This document shows, one piece after another, positions 40,949-47,536 of a stretch of 64,000 nt of DNA (its first letter is position 1; each line of letters starts with the position of its first letter). The stretch comes from a virus. The position numbers were made by a program, and so were the translations under genes. A model generated the notes under the pieces. The model searched no databases and was not told the origin of the DNA. It saw nothing but the letters and a program-made list of their open reading frames with translations. The DNA lies in IMG/VR virus record IMGVR_UViG_3300042350_003419, positions 17,975 through 81,974 of that record; one strand, written 5' to 3'.

Positions 40949-41068
40949 ATGGACAAAATTTTCACTGAAACTGCTGAGCGTTGGAACGGAAGACTTGCGA
41001 TGCTTGGATTCGTAATTGCAGTTGGTACTTACTTCACCACTGGGCAAGTAATTCCTGGTCTGTTCTGA
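40949..41068 (+). CDS. hli: Short high-light-inducible protein (39 aa)
   Basis: ETAERWNGRLAMLGFVIAV followed by TTGQVIPGLF is the minimal cyanobacterial Hli core with the Glu/Asn chlorophyll ligands. Second hli in the operon; ends at the peroxiredoxin ribosome site. Confidence 0.92.
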   Translation: MDKIFTETAERWNGRLAMLGFVIAVGTYFTTGQVIPGLF

Positions 41069-41079
41069 TGGAGGTTACT

Positions 41080-41607
41080 ATGCGTAAAGAAGGATATGAA
41101 ATTCCTCAAGTTGAATTTGTATTTCGTGAATCTGGGGAGTTTGTAACTCGTACAAGTAATGAACTTTTTAAAGATAAAAGAGTTGTACTCTTCTCACTTC
41201 CTGGAGCGTTCACTCCTACTTGCTCCGCTTATCAACTTCCTGGATTTGAAGAGAAGTATGATGAGTTCACTGCTCTTGGTATTGATGCTATTTACTGTAT
41301 TTCTGTTAATGATGGTTTCGTGATGAATGCCTGGGCACAAGACCAAAACATTCAAAACGTACAACTCATTCCCGATGGAAATGCTTACTTCACTCGCTCT
41401 ATGGGTCAACTCGTTTCCAAGACCAATCTTGGTTTTGGTGAGCGTTCTTGGCGATATGCTGCTGTGGTGAAGGATGGTATCATTGAGAAACTCTTTGAGG
41501 AAGCAGGAAAGCAAGATAATGCTCCTACTGATCCTTATGAAGTGACAACTCCAGAAAATGTTCTTGAGTATGTAAAAACAGAATTGCGTGAAGCAGTACT
41601 CGCATAA
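41080..41607 (+). CDS. Prx5-type peroxiredoxin
   Basis: 175 aa. The active-site motif PGAFTPTCS with peroxidatic Cys48, the Prx5-specific SVNDGFVMNAWA, and the conserved Arg in GERSWRYA are all present. Reduces H2O2 or organic peroxides with thiol donors. The start at 41080 is chosen for the GGAGG site six bases upstream; the frame continues further up only by running through hli. In the hli-psbA module it probably counters oxidative stress from photosynthesis during infection. Confidence 0.88.
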   Translation: MRKEGYEIPQVEFVFRESGEFVTRTSNELFKDKRVVLFSLPGAFTPTCSAYQLPGFEEKYDEFTALGIDAIYCISVNDGFVMNAWAQDQNIQNVQLIPDGNAYFTRSMGQLVSKTNLGFGERSWRYAAVVKDGIIEKLFEEAGKQDNAPTDPYEVTTPENVLEYVKTELREAVLA

Positions 41608-41628
41608 TATTAGAAAATATTTTTTAAA

Positions 41629-41662
41629 CTCTACCTCTAAATAAGGGGTAGAGTTTTTTTTT
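41629..41662 (+). terminator. Intrinsic terminator
   Basis: 9-bp stem (41629-41637 with 41645-41653, one G-T pair) and T9 run, closing the hli-prx unit; the T-run ends 4 nt before the next ATG. Confidence 0.85.
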
Positions 41663-41665
41663 ATT

Positions 41666-41830
41666 ATGCCAAGAGGACAACTGACTAAAGATATTATTAA
41701 ATGTGAAGTTCTTAAGTTAAAAAAAGATTTGGATAATGAATGGATGAATAAGACTGGATATGACCCAAAGTGGTTAGCGCATCAATATCTGAATAAGGTT
41801 CTGGACAAAATTGAGGAATATTCCAGATAA
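41666..41830 (+). CDS. Conserved small cyanophage protein (54 aa)
   Basis: Lys-rich, helical, with WMNKTGYDPKWLAHQYL in the centre. I recognise it as one of the recurrent small proteins of cyanomyoviruses; function unknown. It directly follows the terminator, so it may be translated from readthrough or an unseen promoter. Confidence 0.55.
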   Translation: MPRGQLTKDIIKCEVLKLKKDLDNEWMNKTGYDPKWLAHQYLNKVLDKIEEYSR

Positions 41831-41843
41831 GCATTCATACCTA

Positions 41844-41872
41844 TTGACAGGGATCCCTGACAGTGCTATGAT
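41844..41872 (+). promoter_or_regulatory. psbA promoter (sigma70 type)
   Basis: TTGACA (41844-41849), 17 nt, TATGAT (41867-41872). A 12-bp perfect palindrome CAGGGATCCCTG (41848-41859) overlaps the -35 end. Confidence 0.8.
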
Positions 41873-41879
41873 AAATACA

Positions 41880-42042
41880 ACAACAAGTTAAGGAATGTAA
41901 CAAAACCTTAACGTTGTCCTCTGCCTAACCGAGACCTATGGGGAGGTTAAACACAGTCTCTCATACCCACGATGGAGGGTGTCGTGGGGAATACTTGTAC
42001 CGTTCAGTTCCCCCTGGACACATACTTACCCTTTAACGAAAA
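41880..42042 (+). promoter_or_regulatory. Structured psbA 5' leader
   Basis: The ~165-nt leader holds a long hairpin (ACAAC-aa-GTTAAGG with CCTTAAC-GTTGT, 41880-41917) and two mutually exclusive hairpins. CCCACGA/TCGTGGG (41966-41988) and GGGGAA/TTCCCC (41986-42013) share the G run at 41986-41988. This layout could switch translation of D1; no protein or ligand site is recognised. Confidence 0.5.
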
Positions 42043-42795
42043 ATGACTGCTACAATCGCTACACGTCGCCCAACTACTTCGGCGTGGAACTCATTCTGTG
42101 AATGGATTACTTCAACGAACAACCGCCTTTATGTTGGTTGGTTCGGAACTCTGATGATTCCAACGTTGCTTGCTGCAACTATTTGTTTCATCGTCGCCTT
42201 CATTGCCGCACCCCCGGTGGACATTGACGGTATTCGTGAACCTGTTGCTGGTTCACTCATGTACGGAAACAACATCATCTCTGGTGCTGTTGTTCCTTCA
42301 AGCAACGCCATTGGTCTTCACTTCTATCCCATCTGGGAAGCAGCAAGTCTTGATGAATGGCTTTATAACGGTGGACCTTTCCAACTTGTTGTATTTCACT
42401 TCCTCATTGGCATCTACTGCTATATGGGACGTGAATGGGAACTCTCATACCGTCTAGGTATGCGTCCTTGGATTATGGTTGCTTACAGTGCTCCTGTTGC
42501 TGCTGCATCTGCTGTATTCCTGGTTTATCCTTTCGGACAAGGTTCATTCTCTGATGCGATGCCTCTGGGCATCTCCGGAACATTCAACTACATGCTTGTG
42601 TTCCAGGCAGAGCACAACATCCTGATGCACCCCTTCCATATGCTTGGAGTTGCTGGTGTGTTCGGTGGTTCTCTGTTCAGTGCTATGCACGGTTCTCTTG
42701 TGACTTCTTCACTGGTTCGTGAAACCACAGAAACTGAGTCACAGAATTATGGTTATAAGTTTGGTCAAGAAGAAGAGACTTATAACATCGTGGCT
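42043..42795 (+). CDS. psbA: psbA exon 1 (photosystem II D1, residues 1-251)
   Basis: First exon of the D1 reaction-centre protein. Together with 43005-43334 it encodes 360 aa, the usual D1 length. Visible: the N-terminal helices, the Tyr-Z region, the His/Ile/Met-rich helices C and D, and the QB-side [18 protein letters not shown]. Reading through would stop at TGA 42796-42798, the first three bases of the intron. Phage D1 replaces damaged host D1 and sustains photosynthesis during infection. Confidence 0.96.
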
Positions 42796-43004
42796 TGACA
42801 GAGCGGGTCACGTTAAACTGGGTGAACTGCTGGAAACCTAAGTCCTTTATGGATATGGCAATCAGCATCCAAGTCCTAGATACATCTAGGAAAGGTTCAG
42901 AGACTACCTGAGGGATACAGTTCCCTTAATAACAGGCAAGAGCGCCCAGCACCTTTAATAGGTGAAGATATAGTCCAACCCTTAAGGAAACTTTTGGACA
43001 ATTG
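42796..43004 (+). other. Group I intron in psbA (209 bp)
   Basis: Boundaries fit group I rules. P1 pairs exon CGTGGCT with intron GGTCACG (42806-42812) with a terminal U-G at the 5' splice site. P10 pairs GAGC (42801-42804) with exon-2 GCTC. The last intron base is G. P7 pairs GACTA (42902-42906) with TAGTC (42971-42975) in the typical AGAGACTA ... GATATAGTCC context. P8 is CACC/GGTG. There is no internal ORF; the endonuclease lies downstream of exon 2, as in phage S-PM2. Confidence 0.93.
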
Positions 43005-43334
43005 GCTCACGGTTACTTTGGACGACTCATTTTCCAATATGCTTCGTTCAATAATTCTCGTTCACTTCACTTCTTCCTCGCCGCTTGGCCCGTTGTGGGC
43101 ATCTGGTTTACTGCTCTAGGCGTAAGCACTATGGCATTCAACCTCAACGGACTAAATTTCAATCAGAGTATTCTGGATAGTCAAAACCGGGTAATTCCTA
43201 CTTGGGCGGACATATTGAACAAATCTGGGTTGGGTATGGAAGTTATGCACGAGAGAAATGCACATAATTTTCCTTTAGATTTGGCTGCAGCAGAAACAAC
43301 TTCGGTTGCTCTAACTGCTCCTTCTATCGGTTGA
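43005..43334 (+). CDS. psbA: psbA exon 2 (D1 residues 252-360)
   Basis: Begins [19 protein letters not shown], containing the non-haem iron His and the QB-pocket residues, and continues through helix E and the lumenal [17 protein letters not shown] manganese-cluster ligands to a C-terminal extension. The reading frame is continuous with exon 1 after removal of the intron (Ala-Ala junction GCT|GCT). Confidence 0.96.
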   Translation, partial: AHGYFGRLIFQYASFNNSRSLHFFLAAWPVVGIWFTALGVSTMAFNLNGLNFNQSILDSQNRVIPTWADILNKSGLGMEVMHERNAHNFPLDLAAAETTSVALTAPSIG

Positions 43335-43360
43335 TATAATCACTAAATTGTGATATAATG

Positions 43361-43386
43361 AAGAGACCTGTAAAGGTCTCTTTTTT
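43361..43386 (+). terminator. psbA terminator fused to late promoter
   Basis: Perfect 8-bp stem AAGAGACC / GGTCTCTT and T-run ending in TATAAATA (43386-43393). Confidence 0.85.
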
Positions 43387-43393
43387 ATAAATA
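43386..43393 (+). promoter_or_regulatory. T4-type late promoter TATAAATA
   Basis: Exact motif 24 nt before the endonuclease ATG at 43418. Confidence 0.75.
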
Positions 43394-43417
43394 ATAATAT
43401 CCGTGAGCAGACCACAA

Positions 43418-44032
43418 ATGAATATAAAATATACTGATAAGGATAGGGAGATTTGGAAACAAATGTATTTGTCTGGTTTATCCTCCCACGAAATTGGAAG
43501 ACAACTAAACATACCAAGAGTTTCCGTATATAAGTATCTTAAAACAATTGGTGTAACAAGAAACTTTTCTGAATGGCAGGTTGGTAAAGAACCTTGGAAT
43601 AAAGGAAAGAAAACAGGTCAAAAAGTTTGGAATAAAGGATTAACCAAAGAAACTGATGAAAGAGTCAAAAAATATGGAGAAAAAATAAAGGGCAATAATT
43701 GCCAAAATCCTTGGAAAGAAAGATATTTTGATACTGATTATTTGTATTTGGTTATTGTTTATCTTGAAGGTAAACTGGTTTATAAGGTTGGAAGAAGTTT
43801 CAACAAATTAGCAAATCACACAAAAAATAAATTACATAGTGTAATTAAAATATGGAAAGGAATTCATTATCAAGTTCATCATCTTGAAAAGTTCATTCAT
43901 CAAAAATACCAAGATTATAAAATTGATTTTGAATCCAAGGACGCTGGACATACTGAGTGTTATATGGTAGAATTGCCCATAACTGAAATCATCAACCTTA
44001 CAGAAAAAACATTAAAACATTATGATTACTAA
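43418..44032 (+). CDS. Putative homing endonuclease downstream of psbA
   Basis: 204 aa from ATG 43418; GTG 43403 would lie almost on the predicted transcript start. A helix-turn-helix (about 12-40: SGLSSHEIGRQLNIPRVSVYK) is followed by NUMOD3-like repeats (PWNKGKK, VWNKGL). The C-terminal domain has YLYLVIVY and KVGRSF, suggestive of a GIY-YIG/T5orf172-type nuclease. In S-PM2 a free-standing endonuclease (F-CphI) at this place cuts intronless psbA and mobilises the intron; the same job is inferred here from position. Homology to F-CphI itself cannot be checked here. Confidence 0.7.
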   Translation: MNIKYTDKDREIWKQMYLSGLSSHEIGRQLNIPRVSVYKYLKTIGVTRNFSEWQVGKEPWNKGKKTGQKVWNKGLTKETDERVKKYGEKIKGNNCQNPWKERYFDTDYLYLVIVYLEGKLVYKVGRSFNKLANHTKNKLHSVIKIWKGIHYQVHHLEKFIHQKYQDYKIDFESKDAGHTECYMVELPITEIINLTEKTLKHYDY

Positions 44033-44177
44033 AGAAGGATTTATTGAGGCAACCAATCTAGCACCTGAAAATGCAGAAAAAATTTATCAAGAACTTAATG
44101 ATAGGTTTAATGGGGATTGGGATAAGGCATCTGACTACCTTAAAGATTTGGTTGCATATTTACAAAAGCACCAATAA
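44022..44177 (+). CDS. Small acidic protein (51 aa)
   Basis: Helical acidic peptide starting 11 nt inside the endonuclease 3' end; no domain recognised. Coupling to its neighbour and a clean frame support it. Confidence 0.5.
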   Translation: MITKEGFIEATNLAPENAEKIYQELNDRFNGDWDKASDYLKDLVAYLQKHQ

Positions 44178-44181
44178 GACT

Positions 44182-44331
44182 ATGAAATTACCTATAAGTA
44201 AAAAACTAGAAGAGATACTCAGAGACCCTGTTGCAAGTAAACAATTACGAAAAGCATTGACAGGAGAAGGTGATGGTAAAATTACAGTAAATGGAAAGAC
44301 TTATAAATTAAATAAAGATGCTTTTTATTGA
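44182..44331 (+). CDS. Small basic protein (49 aa)
   Basis: ATG 44182 lies 4 nt after the previous stop. Helical N-terminus (EEILRDPVASKQLRKAL) followed by a beta hairpin (KITVNGKTYKL). Function unknown. Confidence 0.5.
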   Translation: MKLPISKKLEEILRDPVASKQLRKALTGEGDGKITVNGKTYKLNKDAFY

Positions 44332-44357
44332 CATAAGACTCCCAACTCTGCTAAGAT
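44328..44357 (+). promoter_or_regulatory. Sigma70-type promoter
   Basis: TTGACA (44328-44333), 18-nt spacer, TAAGAT (44352-44357), overlapping the stop of the upstream gene. Confidence 0.65.
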
Positions 44358-44377
44358 AATCATAAACCCCAAAACAT

Positions 44378-44638
44378 ATGAAACAACTAACAACAGAACA
44401 AATCAAAACACTGGAAGATGCTTTTGTAAGTTATCCAGAGGACTTTCCAACAACTTCTAATTATGCATCAATGGAAGGAATTCAAACACAACTGAATCAA
44501 CTTAAAGATGATATAGGACGTATTTACTATATTAGTAAAGTTAGTAAAAATCAAAAAGTCAATGCATATAATTTTACAATGAATGCAATGGAAGTCGGAA
44601 TTCAGGAACGAGATACTAATGATAAACCCAATAATTAA
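44378..44638 (+). CDS. Small soluble protein (86 aa)
   Basis: Helical, Gln/Asn-rich, no recognised family; first gene behind the promoter at 44328. Confidence 0.6.
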   Translation: MKQLTTEQIKTLEDAFVSYPEDFPTTSNYASMEGIQTQLNQLKDDIGRIYYISKVSKNQKVNAYNFTMNAMEVGIQERDTNDKPNN

Positions 44639-44651
44639 AAGCACCAATAAT

Positions 44652-44771
44652 ATGAGTCACAATCCTCAACACGAACCTATGGAACCTTGGATAATCTGGG
44701 CAGGCGTAGGTATTATGATGTTCACAGTTATCATATTTGTCATATTTACTCTTTCAGTAATGTATTTTTAA
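44652..44771 (+). CDS. Membrane microprotein (39 aa)
   Basis: Polar N-terminus (His/Gln/Glu) then a single long hydrophobic helix (about 12-38). ATG 44652 leaves an ordinary 13-nt gap to the previous gene. Function unknown. Confidence 0.5.
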   Translation: MSHNPQHEPMEPWIIWAGVGIMMFTVIIFVIFTLSVMYF

Positions 44772-44775
44772 GAAT

Positions 44776-44850
44776 ATGTTTTTCATTCTCACAGTCTTCA
44801 TACTCTTCGGAATCTTTATGTTTATAATGTCAGTAACACAAGACCTCTAA
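44776..44850 (+). CDS. Membrane microprotein (24 aa)
   Basis: Almost entirely one hydrophobic helix rich in Phe and Ile with a short polar end; 4 nt after its neighbour. Very short, so support is positional. Confidence 0.35.
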   Translation: MFFILTVFILFGIFMFIMSVTQDL

Positions 44851-44895
44851 GAATCCTACATATAAAAGAACACAGTATAATGGGTGGAGATTAAA

Positions 44896-45606
44896 ATGAG
44901 TTCAAATTTTGATACAGTCTTCGTCAGTGATGTTCATCTTGGGACTCCAAGATGTAATACTGAAAAGTTCTTAAAGTTTTTAAAAGAACTCAAAACTAAA
45001 AAGTTAGTAATGGTAGGTGATATTATAGACATCTACTGTATGGAAAAATATAATACTCGTTGGACAAAAGAACATACCGAGTGTGTTCATCAAATCTTAA
45101 ATCTTGCTAAAAGGGGAACAGAGGTCATTTATATTCTTGGAAATCACGAAGGGCAAATTCGTCGCTACTGTGATTTTGAACATAAGAACTTCCGAATGGT
45201 AGATGAATATACGCATAAAGATTCAAAAGGTAATAAGTTTCTTTGTGTTCACGGAGATAAGTATTCCGAGTATTCATCCGGTTCCTGGAAACAATTAATG
45301 TTTAATAAAGGATATGAATTGATTACACCGATCAGTTTGTTCCTGGAAAGATTCTTCAGATTCTCTTTGGTTTATGCACTGAAGAATAGTGTTCGGGGTA
45401 AGAACTATATCAATCAATATGAGACTGATATTGCATCATATTGTGTTCAGAGAGATAAGAAATATGACGGAGTAATTTGTGGTCACATACATTCCGGAAA
45501 TATTCGTAAGTTTAATAAAATTACTTATATGTGTTGCGGAGATTGGTGCGATACATGTTCTGCAATTGTAGAAAGAAACGGCGTATATTGCTTGGAAAAG
45601 TATTGA
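44896..45606 (+). CDS. Metallophosphoesterase, LpxH-like
   Basis: 236 aa. The metallophosphoesterase motif set is complete: SDVHLG, VGDIIDIY, GNHE, CVHGDKY and GHIHSG. The spacing is closest to UDP-2,3-diacylglucosamine hydrolases of lipid A synthesis and their relatives, though it could act on other phosphodiesters. ATG 44896 is preferred to GTG 44884 because of the upstream TGGAG site. Confidence 0.8.
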   Translation: MSSNFDTVFVSDVHLGTPRCNTEKFLKFLKELKTKKLVMVGDIIDIYCMEKYNTRWTKEHTECVHQILNLAKRGTEVIYILGNHEGQIRRYCDFEHKNFRMVDEYTHKDSKGNKFLCVHGDKYSEYSSGSWKQLMFNKGYELITPISLFLERFFRFSLVYALKNSVRGKNYINQYETDIASYCVQRDKKYDGVICGHIHSGNIRKFNKITYMCCGDWCDTCSAIVERNGVYCLEKY

Positions 45607-45642
45607 ATAATATCTTCAAATCCCAACAATTCATAGACACCT

Positions 45643-45683
45643 AAAAAGAACTTCTTATAATTACTAAGGAGTTCTTTTTCTTT
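45643..45683 (+). terminator. Intrinsic terminator
   Basis: AAAAAGAACT / AGTTCTTTTT stem with a long loop followed by pyrimidines, ending 2 nt before the talC ATG. Confidence 0.65.
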
Positions 45684-45684
45684 T

Positions 45685-46344
45685 ATGAAGATCTTTTTAG
45701 ATACGGCAGATGTTTCAATGATTAGTTCAGCATATGATACTGGACTACTAGATGGAGTTACTACAAATCCCACTTTGATTCTTAAAAGTGGTAGACAACT
45801 TCAAGAAGTTATTAGTGAAATTTCAAAAATATTTCCAGAGTTAGAAAGCATTTCGGCAGAAGTCGTTGCAGATACTGCCGAAGAAATGCTTACAGAAGCA
45901 AAACATTATTATACAATCGCACCAGCAGTTACAATCAAAGTTCCTTGTACAGTAGAAGGATTGAAGGCTTGTAAGTTCCTGTCTGGGCAGGGAATTCAAA
46001 CGAATGTAACTCTTGTATTCTCGGTGGCACAGGCAATACTTGCATCAAAGGCAGGAGCAACTTATATCTCACCATTTGTGGGTCGTTGGATGGATAATTC
46101 TGTAGATGGTATTGAACTGATCAAGAATATCCGTAAAGCATTTGATTACTCAGGAACCAGCACACAGATTCTTGCAGCATCTCTTCGTGATGTAAGACAA
46201 GTAGAACAATCTGCACTTTATGGTGCTGATGTTGTTACAATTCCTCCAGTTGTATTCTGGGCGATGTATAAGAACATTATGACAGATAAGGGACTTGAGT
46301 TATTCCAGAAGGACTGGGAGGAAGTTCTGAAAGGAAAAGAATGA
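45685..46344 (+). CDS. talC: Transaldolase / F6P aldolase family
   Basis: 219 aa, the short TalC form typical of cyanophages. FLDTADVSMI, TTNPTLILKSG, the Schiff-base lysine Lys85 in AVTIKVP and TNVTLVFS, SPFVGR are family motifs. It shifts host carbon flow towards the pentose phosphate pathway to supply NADPH and ribose for phage DNA. Four-base overlap with the next gene. Confidence 0.96.
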   Translation: MKIFLDTADVSMISSAYDTGLLDGVTTNPTLILKSGRQLQEVISEISKIFPELESISAEVVADTAEEMLTEAKHYYTIAPAVTIKVPCTVEGLKACKFLSGQGIQTNVTLVFSVAQAILASKAGATYISPFVGRWMDNSVDGIELIKNIRKAFDYSGTSTQILAASLRDVRQVEQSALYGADVVTIPPVVFWAMYKNIMTDKGLELFQKDWEEVLKGKE

Positions 46345-46547
46345 AACGCGAAGATCAGTGCTGGAATTTCATAATGTCCTCATTTGCGAGAACTTATGGA
46401 GTTGAAAGAACTATATCGGAACAAAAATTTCATGAAATTGCATTAGAATGGTGTGATGATCATAACTACACTTGTGATGTTCATCTGGATGATTTAGATA
46501 AAGTTGATTTGTATTTTAGAAACATTTATGAAAACTGGGAGGGTTAG
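46341..46547 (+). CDS. Small protein, paralogue of the 22474 gene (68 aa)
   Basis: Acidic helical protein with FIMSSFARTYG near the start and IYENWEG at the end, the same frame of residues as the 61-aa protein at 22474. Function unknown; ATGA overlap with talC. Confidence 0.6.
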   Translation: MKREDQCWNFIMSSFARTYGVERTISEQKFHEIALEWCDDHNYTCDVHLDDLDKVDLYFRNIYENWEG

Positions 46548-46673
46548 GTGATTAGTTCAGAGACACCTTATAAACTTGCAGAGATTATTAGAGACACTTG
46601 GCCTGGTCTTTACAGGAAACCCCAAGTGTCCTATAATAATCAAAAGACTTCTAAAAATGAAAAAATACAATAG
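46548..46673 (+). CDS. Small protein with GTG start (41 aa)
   Basis: Immediately follows the preceding stop (TAG-GTG). It has a helical N-terminus and a TWPGLYRKP segment; the C-terminus is Lys/Asn-rich and overlaps the next gene by 17 nt. Supported by tight packing only. Confidence 0.4.
   Translation: MISSETPYKLAEIIRDTWPGLYRKPQVSYNNQKTSKNEKIQ
46609..46637 (+). promoter_or_regulatory. Sigma70-type promoter with flanking inverted repeat
   Basis: TTTACA (46609-46614), 17 nt, TATAAT (46632-46637). A perfect 9-bp inverted repeat GACACTTGG / CCAAGTGTC (46593-46630) encloses the -35. Confidence 0.65.
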
Positions 46674-46971
46674 TGAAGATTATTTTTCTGTAATTGAAAT
46701 TAAAACTGGAAGAAAAATTGCTGATTGTGGTGAAGAGGCAGATGCTCTTGCGATGGTTTCTTTTGATCCGCAAAATAGGACAATCACAAGAAATAAATTT
46801 ATGATGGGTCCAGTAGTTGATATTGAAATTCCAAAGCAACTTCCTACTACTGGAATTCAAATTGATTCTACTCTTTATAAAGAACATCAAGAAAATTGGA
46901 TGGTTGAAAAAATTAATCAACTACCACAAATAAAATTACCAGAAGGGCAAGGAGAACCTGTGATTATATGA
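46657..46971 (+). CDS. Small protein (104 aa)
   Basis: ATG 46657 lies 20 nt after the -10 box; longer starts would precede the promoter. Mixed alpha/beta, no recognised domain. Overlaps the next gene by 4 nt. Confidence 0.6.
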   Translation: MKKYNSEDYFSVIEIKTGRKIADCGEEADALAMVSFDPQNRTITRNKFMMGPVVDIEIPKQLPTTGIQIDSTLYKEHQENWMVEKINQLPQIKLPEGQGEPVII

Positions 46972-47090
46972 TAAAGAAAATAACTCATTTTCTCAAAAGA
47001 GATTCGGACATTACTTATTATGAAGAGTTTCATTACATATACATTACTTTGAAAGAACTAGTAGAAGTTATAAGAACAAAGAATAAATAA
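46968..47090 (+). CDS. Small protein (40 aa)
   Basis: Charged, Tyr-rich peptide with ATGA coupling to the upstream gene. Function unknown. Its last codons include an AATAAATA late-promoter-like string (47082-47089). Confidence 0.45.
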   Translation: MIKKITHFLKRDSDITYYEEFHYIYITLKELVEVIRTKNK

Positions 47091-47109
47091 TCATAAGTTG
47101 CAAATACTT

Positions 47110-47481
47110 ATGGTTCCCTTCCATAATCCTAAAGAATATGTCTTTAATCTTCATACAACATCAAGTTCTGAAGCAAAAAGATTATGGAGAAAACATATAA
47201 AGGAAAGTTGGGATAATAAGTGTGCCTATTGTGGGTCTGATGAAAATCTTACAATTGATCATATTGTCCCACAATCAAAAGGTGGGGAAGATACTACAAA
47301 AAATGTAGTATGTTGTTGCCACGAGTGTAATCAATCAAAAGGTCATGAACACTGGAAGTTATGGTACATCCAACAATATTTTTATGACGAGCAAAAGTTT
47401 AATAAAATAGAAGAATGGATGAAACCAGATCCTCCAAAAAACTTACATACTTATCGTCCAAGACGCAATAATTTATCTTGA
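47110..47481 (+). CDS. HNH nuclease (123 aa)
   Basis: ATG 47110 preferred to a TTG 12 nt upstream. CAYCGS (zinc pair), LTIDHIVPQSKGG with the general-base His, NVVCCCHECNQSKG and the final HNH residues give a complete compact McrA/5-methylcytosine-type HNH domain, preceded by a helical SSSEAKRLWRKHI. This small HNH protein recurs in cyanomyoviruses, so it may have a phage role (packaging, host DNA degradation) rather than homing. Confidence 0.85.
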   Translation: MVPFHNPKEYVFNLHTTSSSEAKRLWRKHIKESWDNKCAYCGSDENLTIDHIVPQSKGGEDTTKNVVCCCHECNQSKGHEHWKLWYIQQYFYDEQKFNKIEEWMKPDPPKNLHTYRPRRNNLS

Positions 47482-47536
47482 ATAAATAACTTAAAGCAGA
47501 TTATTCTGCAAGTTTGATAAATAACCGATGCGATAA

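Noticed and set aside
42043-43334. psbA as two broken fragments (frameshifted pseudogene).
   Set aside because: Group I intron pairings (P1, P7, P10) and an exact Ala-Ala junction restore a 360-aa D1; this is a spliced gene.
44884-44895. GTG start for the metallophosphoesterase.
   Set aside because: It would place the ribosome site inside the coding region; ATG 44896 has a proper upstream TGGAG.
47482-47536. GCAGA/TCTGC hairpin as a terminator.
   Set aside because: Five base pairs and no T-run; too weak to call.
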